Source of the DNA: Bacteroidetes bacterium UBA7368 | GTDB taxonomy: Bacteria > Bacteroidota > Rhodothermia > Rhodothermales > UBA10348 | NCBI GenBank assembly: GCA_002469915.1 | Contig: DKOG01000029.1 | Coordinates: forward strand, 1 to 11,072 | Direction of reading: 5' to 3' | DNA length: 11,072 nucleotides | Part shown: piece by piece, positions 6,070 to 11,072 of the stretch | How positions within the stretch are numbered: the first letter of the stretch is position 1 | How the letters are laid out: the number at the start of each line of letters is the position of its first letter | Notes under the pieces: generated by a model | Told to the model about the DNA's origin: nothing | Database searches by the model: none | What the model saw: only the letters and a program-made list of their open reading frames with translations | Program-made: the position numbers and the translations under genes

Positions 6070-7931
6070 GCGGATACCCTCTCGTCAATTTCAGGTATCA
6101 GAAAGGAGGCGTCATCTAGGGCTTCTTCTTTATTTTCCGGCGAAGCCGTCGAGGGGGCAAATCTTCCCTGGTCACAAGCATCTAAAAAACGACGCAATCG
6201 TTCTCTCAATTTGGATTCAATGCCTCGTTTAACCAGAAGGTCATCGAGTCCCTCACGGGTTAGACCACGTTCTGCAACATTTAATCGGTTGCCGACAAAG
6301 CCCAAAACCGCTCGTTCTAATTCTTCGTAATACCCGACGGTATCCCCGGAAGCCAACAATAGGGTCGCCTGTTTGAGGTGCTTCTTGCTCAGGGGATGCG
6401 CTCTGCGACCACGCGCCCAAGAATGATCCTTCTGAAAGCGATCACGCTGCTTGCTGACGACGTATGCTCCAATACTTGCCGTTATAGGTACGAGGATGAG
6501 GAGATAAGCCCAGAGCCACGTGTGAAGGGTAGGTCGGTTGGTCGTTGACCATTCAGAGGTAGACACGAACAGAGGGGCAAAGTCGTCTACAGGCATACCG
6601 TTCGTAGTGGCGGAAACAACAGCCGGTGTAGAAGCCATTCCTGTTACGGTGATAGGAATCGGACTGGATGTTGAAGTCCGGTAACGTTCTGCCACTGGAT
6701 CGAAAAATGAGAACTCAATGGATGGAATCTCAAAGGTGCCATTTGAACGAGGAATCAGGACGTAACGATAGGTTTTGCTACCAGAGAGTTGTCTTCCAGC
6801 TCGATCCAGTAGAGAAGATACATCCGGATCGTATTGATCAAAGACGGCTGGAACTTCGAGGTTGGGGGAATCGAGCGTTGCGAGATTCCCCCGTCCAGCG
6901 AGATTTATGGTGAGAGTAACCGATTCTCCCACTTGCAATTCTGTCCGGTCGGGCACCACCGTCATGGCATAAGACCCTACCGCTCCATTAAAGGATGCTG
7001 GCGCGCCCGCTGGAAGCGGGCGCGCGTCTATTTTGACGCGCGGAGAAGCGAGTTGAACGGGCGTGAACCGAGTTCGCATGGCAAACAGGGATTGAAATGG
7101 GTCTCTGGATCCAAAGGGCAACAGCGCTTCACTCTCAATTTTGAGAGGATCTACACTCATTTCTCCCGCTCGAGTCGGAAATACGGCTGCTCTCTTGAGC
7201 ACAATCGTATTGTACCTCAGCCCATTTTCGACCACGATCCTAGGTATCGGCCGAGTTTCCACATCTAGCTCCTCTCTCCAGAAGCCTTCGGCATCCCAAC
7301 TATCCGTGAGGCGACTCTGACGTAGTTGAATACCTTCTCTAAAGTAGAGTCGGTATTCAACCGTGACCTGTTCTCCCTGAAACGCCTCCCGTGAAGAGGG
7401 GAGTGCCCGAATGAATATATCCTCTTTAGTGGGCTCAGCGACGGGCTCTGGTGATTGGTCGAAAGGAGATCTAAGGATATTAGAGAAAGGATCTCTTTGT
7501 TGCTGACGGGTAGGTCGTTGCGTTTGGGCAACTACGTTTATAGTGACGGGCTGGGTATGAAATGATTGGTCTCCAACCTGTATGGTTGTAGCCCCAATGG
7601 TTGCGCGTCCTTCTGCAGTCGGTCGAAAGGTCCAGGTAAAGCCAAAGCTTTGTGCCATGACACCATTCACAATGGAAACGCTGCGCTGGGTGCCCGGAAT
7701 CAATTGGAGCAATGTTAGCCCCTCGGCTTCAGGCGCAGGGGGGACCGAAATATTTGTCCCGTCGGATCCTTCAACTTGGATCGTGTACGTTACGGCTTCT
7801 TCCGTTCCAATGGTCTTGTTGGAAACAGAAGCTTGCACCTTGATATCCTGTGCTCGTACCGTTGATGGAAGCCATCCAACAGTGACACAAAGGATAACAA
7901 ACGGTAAGAATCGAATGCTGATTTCCCTCAT
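6066..7931 (-). CDS. batD: BatD: large membrane-anchored aerotolerance protein
   Basis: This 621-residue protein has a signal peptide (1-27, ending VRA before QD), a long beta-rich extracytoplasmic region (about 28-465) and one membrane helix (471-492, beginning TWLWAYLLIL). A basic and then helical cytoplasmic tail runs to 621. Typical BatD strings include VTYTIQVEGSDG, TWTFRPTAEGRATIGATTIQ, VTVEYRLYFREGIQ and GESVTLTINLAGRGNL. A Gln/Pro-rich linker (about 136-170) separates the first two beta domains. The Ala/Pro/Gly linker ARPLPAGAP (303-311) is encoded by a perfect GC-rich inverted repeat, described separately. The ATG at 7931 overlaps the batC stop as TAATG, so translation is likely coupled. 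Length is close to that of the family in Bacteroidota. The likely role is the main periplasmic arm of the Bat complex; its partners and substrate are not known. Confidence 0.92.
   Translation of the reverse strand: MREISIRFLPFVILCVTVGWLPSTVRAQDIKVQASVSNKTIGTEEAVTYTIQVEGSDGTNISVPPAPEAEGLTLLQLIPGTQRSVSIVNGVMAQSFGFTWTFRPTAEGRATIGATTIQVGDQSFHTQPVTINVVAQTQRPTRQQQRDPFSNILRSPFDQSPEPVAEPTKEDIFIRALPSSREAFQGEQVTVEYRLYFREGIQLRQSRLTDSWDAEGFWREELDVETRPIPRIVVENGLRYNTIVLKRAAVFPTRAGEMSVDPLKIESEALLPFGSRDPFQSLFAMRTRFTPVQLASPRVKIDARPLPAGAPASFNGAVGSYAMTVVPDRTELQVGESVTLTINLAGRGNLATLDSPNLEVPAVFDQYDPDVSSLLDRAGRQLSGSKTYRYVLIPRSNGTFEIPSIEFSFFDPVAERYRTSTSSPIPITVTGMASTPAVVSATTNGMPVDDFAPLFVSTSEWSTTNRPTLHTWLWAYLLILVPITASIGAYVVSKQRDRFQKDHSWARGRRAHPLSKKHLKQATLLLASGDTVGYYEELERAVLGFVGNRLNVAERGLTREGLDDLLVKRGIESKLRERLRRFLDACDQGRFAPSTASPENKEEALDDASFLIPEIDERVSA
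7001..7025 (-). repeat. Perfect 11-bp GC-rich inverted repeat inside batD
   Basis: The left arm GCGCGCCCGCT (7001-7011) and right arm AGCGGGCGCGC (7015-7025) are exact reverse complements around a 3-base loop (7012-7014). Ten of the eleven pairs are G-C. It lies in frame within batD, covering codons 303-311 (ARPLPAGAP), a short linker between beta domains. In the batD mRNA it would form a very stable hairpin. It is not followed by a U run, so it is not a rho-independent terminator. Whether it has any function is unknown. Confidence 0.85.
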
Positions 7932-8692
7932 TACCAGTCTTTCTCTACGCGTCGGGGACGGGATTTCATCTTTTGAACCTGTCGAAGAAGCTGTTCTTCC
8001 TCGTTTTCAAGAGCCTGCAATATGCGCTCTGCTTCCTCTTCACTTAGTTTAGTAGGATCTTCTCGTTCTTGCTGATTCTGTTCTTGTTGTTCTTGATTTT
8101 GATCTTGAGACTCAGACTCGTTTTCTTGATTCTGATTTTCCTGCTGCTCGTCCTGATTTTCTTGATTCTGGTCTTGCTGCTCGTCCTGGTTTTCTTCGTT
8201 TTGGTCCTGATCCTGATCCTGATCCTGATCCTGATTCTCTTGATCCTGCTCTTGCTCTTCCATCTGCCGTTTAACAAACTCGTAGTTAAACTTGGCGTCT
8301 GAATTGGAAGGATCATTTAAAAGCGCACGACGATAGTGTTCAAGTGCGGCTTCCAGCTCTTGGTTCGTCGCAGCAGCATTTCCGGCATTATAACTTGCTC
8401 GCACCATGTCTTCTGGACGCATGGCCATCCGAGCGGCGCTGGAAAACGCAATTCCCGCCTGTTCAGCATCGCCACTTCGATAGAGTGCAGCGCCTAGGTT
8501 ATTGAGTAGTCCAGAGTAGACTTGCCCTGGCCCGCTTTCCTGGACAGAAGAAATGCCGTTGCGATAAGCCGTGACGGCTTCTTCGTACTGTTCTTGAGTA
8601 TAATGGACATTCCCTTTTCGTCCTTTCTTTTTCCCATCTCCGGGTCCGAGAAGGAGGGAGTAGGCCAACAATATGATGATGCTTTTGATCAT
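7931..8692 (-). CDS. batC: BatC: TPR protein with Gln/Asp/Asn/Glu-rich tract
   Basis: This 253-residue protein has an N-terminal hydrophobic segment (2-15), probably a signal or anchor. TPR-like repeats follow (about 28-140): QYEEAVTAYRNGISS, YSGLLNNLGAALYRSGD, RASYNAGNAAATNQ and ALEHYRRALLNDPSN. A low-complexity stretch made almost only of Gln, Asp, Asn and Glu spans about 143-209. The conserved BatC C-terminus ends it, with an ALENEEEQLLRQVQKMK helix and the closing Arg-Val-Glu-Lys-Asp-Trp. That ending identifies BatC even though the middle is compositionally biased. The start codon lies 9 bp after batB; no clear Shine-Dalgarno sequence is visible. The stop codon overlaps the batD start (TAATG). 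It is thought to bridge Bat proteins through its TPRs; this is family-level knowledge only. Confidence 0.9.
   Translation of the reverse strand: MIKSIIILLAYSLLLGPGDGKKKGRKGNVHYTQEQYEEAVTAYRNGISSVQESGPGQVYSGLLNNLGAALYRSGDAEQAGIAFSSAARMAMRPEDMVRASYNAGNAAATNQELEAALEHYRRALLNDPSNSDAKFNYEFVKRQMEEQEQDQENQDQDQDQDQDQNEENQDEQQDQNQENQDEQQENQNQENESESQDQNQEQQEQNQQEREDPTKLSEEEAERILQALENEEEQLLRQVQKMKSRPRRVEKDW
8205..8234 (-). repeat. Perfect hexamer repeat (5 x TCCTGA) in batC
   Basis: Five exact tandem copies of TCCTGA occur on the plus strand, read as TCAGGA on the coding strand and encoding alternating Gln-Asp. The unit is a multiple of three, so slippage would change the length of the Gln-Asp tract without breaking the frame. 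A second, imperfect duplication of about 32 bp lies alongside (about 8141-8204) and encodes two copies of an ENQDEQQ-type motif. Confidence 0.85.
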
Positions 8693-8701
8693 AATTAGCG
8701 C

Positions 8702-9742
8702 TTAAACCTGTGACATAGGTGAAGGCTCCCCTTTACGGATCACCCGTTCTGGGATGAACCATTCCAACAGCAAGAACACCAGTCCAATGAACAACGGCCA
8801 TTGGTATCGTTCTTCGTACTCTTCGAATTCATCTTGTCCAAAGGACGTACGGTCTAGTTGTTCAAGAGAGGCGGTGATGCGGGGCAATGAGCTAGAGGTT
8901 CGAGCAATGCGATAATAGCTTCCATCTCTTGCGAGTTCTTGCAAAACCGCTTCTTCAAGTTTGGTCATAACAACTGCGCCCGTGCGGTCTTTTCGATAAT
9001 CCACACGACGGCCATTTCGGTACACCGGTATCGGTGCGCCTTCCGTTTCTCCCACGCCAGCAGAGTAGAGTACGACTCCTGCTTCTCGGGCCTGTTCTAG
9101 AATTTGTTCGAGCTCTGCAATGTGATTTTCTCCATCGGAAACGAAGAGAACGGCCTTGGTTCGGCTTTCTACATCGGGGTCCCCGGTGGGTGCCTCAAAC
9201 GCTTGCATAGCCATTTTGAGTGCCGCTCCGAAATCGGTGCCGGGAGTTGGAATCAATGATGGATCAGCCACGTCCAGAAACAGGCGCAAAGCACTGTAAT
9301 CGGTCGTTAATGGACACTGAATGAATGCATCTCCAGCAAACGTGACGAGACTGACTCGATCTCCTTTCAGTTCGCTCATGAGATTCTTGATCTCATTTTT
9401 GGCCCGTTCTAAGCGACTGGGAGCAACGTCTTCGGCCAACATAGAGGCAGAGACGTCTAGTGCAATGACGAGGTCGATGCCTTCCCGTTTGACTTCTCGA
9501 AGTTGTGTGCCAAAACGTGGTCCAGCCAAGGCTACCGCCAGTAGTAAGATTCCTCCAACACGGAGTGCAGCCTTCCATCTGCGCCGGCGAATACTGAGGG
9601 AAGAGGCGATCCGATTGATCAGTTCGCGGTCCCCAAAGCGCTCGGCCAGAGCACGGCGTCGAAGGGCAGCAAAGACGAAAAGTCCCGCGACAAGCGGTGC
9701 GACAATTAGCGTCCACAAATAGTCAGGATGTAACCAATCCAT
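8702..9742 (-). CDS. batB: BatB: von Willebrand A membrane protein
   Basis: This 346-residue protein is anchored by hydrophobic segments near 7-27 and 58-74 and by a C-terminal helix (about 316-330), with a von Willebrand factor A domain between. The metal-ion-dependent adhesion site is complete: DVSAS (Asp96, Ser98, Ser100), Thr169 in TPGTDFG, and Asp203 in FVSDGEN. The extra segment GAPIPVYRNGRRVDYRKDRTG (235-255, separated here as GAPIPVYRNGRR and VDYRKDRTG) and the EEYEERYQWPLF motif before the last helix separate BatB from BatA. The start ATG overlaps the batA stop as TAATG, and AGGAGG stands eight bases upstream, the best ribosome-binding site in the window. It probably pairs with BatA in the inner membrane, with the VWA domain binding partner proteins through a divalent metal. 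No key residue is missing. Confidence 0.94.
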   Translation of the reverse strand: MDWLHPDYLWTLIVAPLVAGLFVFAALRRRALAERFGDRELINRIASSLSIRRRRWKAALRVGGILLLAVALAGPRFGTQLREVKREGIDLVIALDVSASMLAEDVAPSRLERAKNEIKNLMSELKGDRVSLVTFAGDAFIQCPLTTDYSALRLFLDVADPSLIPTPGTDFGAALKMAMQAFEAPTGDPDVESRTKAVLFVSDGENHIAELEQILEQAREAGVVLYSAGVGETEGAPIPVYRNGRRVDYRKDRTGAVVMTKLEEAVLQELARDGSYYRIARTSSSLPRITASLEQLDRTSFGQDEFEEYEERYQWPLFIGLVFLLLEWFIPERVIRKGEPSPMSQV

Positions 9743-10725
9743 TATGGAAACCTCCTGAAGAGTGTCGTTGAAAGCAAAATTTCCAAAAACAGCAATGCCA
9801 GTCCCGGAAATAGGAGAGACGCATATCGTTCTTCGTAATCAGTGTAGATACGTTCTTCGATCTTTGTTTTCTCCAACTCCCCAATTTGGTCGTATATATC
9901 TCGGAGGGCTCGGTTATTGGTGGCTCTGAAATATTGCCCGCCGGTCATGTCAGCAACGGCTTGTAACATCTCCTCATCAATTTCGACGGGGACCATGCGG
10001 CGCTGCCGACCGGCAAAAGGATGATCTACGACAAAAGGAGCTTCACCATGTTGACCGACCCCAATGGCATATACTCGAACACCGATCGTCTTCGCAACTT
10101 CAGCGGCCGTTTCCGGACTGAGTTCGCCTCGGTTATTTTGCCCATCTGTAAGCAAGATGACCACTTTGCTTTTGGCCTCAGTGTCTTTTAGTCGATTAAC
10201 AGCCATTGCGAGAGCGGTGCCAATCGCAGTACCGTCTTCAATAACCCCGACTTCAACTTCGGCGAGCATTTTTTCCAGAAACGAATAGTCGAGCGTTAAG
10301 GGTGCCTGGGTGTAGGCATTGGCTGCAAAAACAATCAATCCGACACGATCTGATGTACGACCCTGTATAAATTCGGTACCCACCGCTTTCGCCGCTTCAA
10401 ATCGGTTGGGCCGGAAGTCTTCGGCCCGCATTGAAGTGGACGTATCGAGGACCATCATGATGTCTACGCCTTCTGCAAAGCGCTCTTGAACAACATTACG
10501 ATCCTGCGGTCGGGCCAATGCAAGAATGGCCAGTGTTAATCCGCAGACTCTGAAAACGGTAGGCAAGACACGAAGTCGGGTTCGAAGAGACGGGCCAGCC
10601 ATGATGGCCGCCGAAGTGGCTGAAAACTTCATTCCCGAACGCTTTCGGGTAGCATTCCAAGACCACCACCCGGCAATTGGAACGAATACCAGTAGAACAA
10701 GCCAATATGGTTGTGCGAACGCCAT
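9742..10725 (-). CDS. batA: BatA: von Willebrand A membrane protein
   Basis: This 327-residue paralogue of BatB has membrane segments at about 5-23 and 55-71, a von Willebrand A domain (about 86-290) and a C-terminal helix (about 304-320). The MIDAS is intact: DTSTS (Asp94, Ser96, Ser98), Thr166 in EDGTAIGT, and Asp194 in LLTDGQNNRG. The TDYEERYASLLFP stretch before the last helix parallels the EERY motif of BatB. The VEIDEEMLQAVADMTGGQYFRA segment is typical of BatA, and the N-terminal ARPQ after the second helix is shared across the family. ATG 10725 lies 2 bp after the upstream DUF4381-like gene, with GAGGAG eight bases before it as ribosome-binding site. In the family, such VWA proteins work with MoxR ATPases; none is encoded inside the window. 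Confidence 0.95.
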   Translation of the reverse strand: MAFAQPYWLVLLVFVPIAGWWSWNATRKRSGMKFSATSAAIMAGPSLRTRLRVLPTVFRVCGLTLAILALARPQDRNVVQERFAEGVDIMMVLDTSTSMRAEDFRPNRFEAAKAVGTEFIQGRTSDRVGLIVFAANAYTQAPLTLDYSFLEKMLAEVEVGVIEDGTAIGTALAMAVNRLKDTEAKSKVVILLTDGQNNRGELSPETAAEVAKTIGVRVYAIGVGQHGEAPFVVDHPFAGRQRRMVPVEIDEEMLQAVADMTGGQYFRATNNRALRDIYDQIGELEKTKIEERIYTDYEERYASLLFPGLALLFLEILLSTTLFRRFP

Positions 10726-10727
10726 GC

Positions 10728-11072
10728 TCAGTTCTCCTCGCCCATTTCTTCGGGAGGAGCATACATTTCTTCTTCGAGTCGGGCGCGCTCCTCAGCCTGC
10801 CGTTGCTCTTCGTCAGCCCGAAGGGCCGATTCAGCCCCTTCAATTGCACTTCTGGTTTCAGTCACCATATCTCGCGTTTTTTCAAGCAAGGGTTGGAGAT
10901 CTGCAAATTTGACGAGATCGGCATGCGAGAGTACATCGTCAATCTCACTCAGAACCTCTCCGGGTACGACCGTTCCTGCTTGAGATCGCTGTAGTTTGTC
11001 CAGCAGTTCGCGGGTTGTGGATTCCAAGGCTGGTACGCGTGCTCGGCGGCCAACATAGGTGCGCAAAATATC
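10728..11072 (-). CDS. DUF4381-like Bat-cluster protein, C-terminal fragment (runs off the right edge)
   Basis: The frame is open to the right edge, so only the last 114 residues are seen. The first visible residues, DILRTYVGRRARVPALESTT followed by RELLDKL, match the cytoplasmic end of DUF4381-type proteins, which are encoded next to batA/DUF58/moxR genes and normally carry a membrane helix just before this region. The middle is helical (EVLSEIDDVLSHADLVKFAD). The tail is a Glu/Arg/Ala-rich probable coiled coil ending in acidic and Pro residues. A TTG at 11066 could be read as a start, but conserved family sequence around it suggests an internal codon, so I treat the gene as truncated by the window. 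It is read just before batA with a 2-bp gap, so the two are probably coupled. Family assignment is from memory of the motif; function is unknown. Confidence 0.72.
   Translation of the reverse strand, partial: DILRTYVGRRARVPALESTTRELLDKLQRSQAGTVVPGEVLSEIDDVLSHADLVKFADLQPLLEKTRDMVTETRSAIEGAESALRADEEQRQAEERARLEEEMYAPPEEMGEEN

Noticed and set aside
7265..8052. Frames of 88 codons (minus) and 156 codons (plus) within batD and batC
   Set aside because: Both overlap the long, recognisable batD/batC coding sequence, have no ribosome-binding site and show no domain motifs.
8069..8302. Plus-strand frame of 77 codons that is almost entirely Leu, Ile, Val and Phe, resembling a membrane protein
   Set aside because: It is the antisense of the Gln/Asp/Glu-coding tract of batC; the hydrophobic bias is the mirror image of CAG/GAT/GAA codons. 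It has no ribosome-binding site and no recognisable family.
8044..8316. Minus-strand frame rich in Arg, Ile and Lys overlapping batC
   Set aside because: It is the shifted frame of the same low-complexity repeat. The batC frame carries TPRs and the conserved C-terminus, so this is a shadow.
9321..9722. Plus-strand frame of 133 codons antisense to batB, Arg/Ser-rich
   Set aside because: The composition is that of antisense DNA to a VWA gene with a complete MIDAS; there is no independent evidence of a gene.

Overview
The window reads as ordinary chromosomal DNA from a Gram-negative, double-membraned bacterium of the FCB group. A Rhodothermales/Balneolales-like or other Bacteroidota-related lineage is the best guess. 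The evidence is a complete batA-batB-batC-batD-batE cluster in the order typical of that group, an MlaE/MlaF/MlaD lipid-transport cassette (which implies an outer membrane), and a type II thymidine kinase with an N-terminus of the Bacteroidota kind. Base composition looks close to balanced. Shine-Dalgarno-like purine runs precede some genes (batA, batB, batE) but not others, and three likely starts are GTG or TTG. The taxonomic call is an inference from gene content.

Layout. (1) Positions 1-142, minus strand: the N-terminal end of radA, with its zinc finger intact and the rest beyond the left edge. (2) Positions 143-341: a divergent upstream region with no recognisable gene. (3) Positions 342-4596, plus strand: a compact run of mlaE (permease), mlaF (ATPase), mlaD (MCE substrate-binding protein), an HD-domain phosphohydrolase and a DUF445 membrane protein. 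Gaps are only 1 to about 30 bp, so they may form one transcript. (4) Positions 4581-11072, minus strand: read in the direction of transcription, the C-terminus of a DUF4381-like protein, then batA, batB, batC, batD, batE and tdk. The DUF445 gene and tdk converge and overlap by 16 bp.

How the genes work together. MlaE, MlaF and MlaD should form an inner-membrane ABC complex that moves phospholipid between the membranes. BatA and BatB are membrane-anchored von Willebrand A proteins with complete metal-binding (MIDAS) motifs. BatC and BatE carry TPR repeats, BatE adds an SH3-like C-terminus, and BatD is a large single-pass protein with a big periplasmic part. They are presumed to form an envelope complex of poorly defined role, historically called aerotolerance, usually with a MoxR ATPase and a DUF58 protein encoded upstream, outside this window. 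The bat genes are joined by stop/start overlaps (TAATG, TAATG, ATGA) or gaps of 2-9 bp, which suggests translational coupling.

I found no tRNA, rRNA, CRISPR array, insertion sequence, phage gene or convincing rho-independent terminator. Nothing here amounts to a new system. The most unusual sequence-level items are a perfect 11-bp GC-rich inverted repeat inside batD, the Gln/Asp/Asn/Glu low-complexity tract of BatC with a 5x hexamer repeat, and the overlapping convergent gene ends at 4581-4596.
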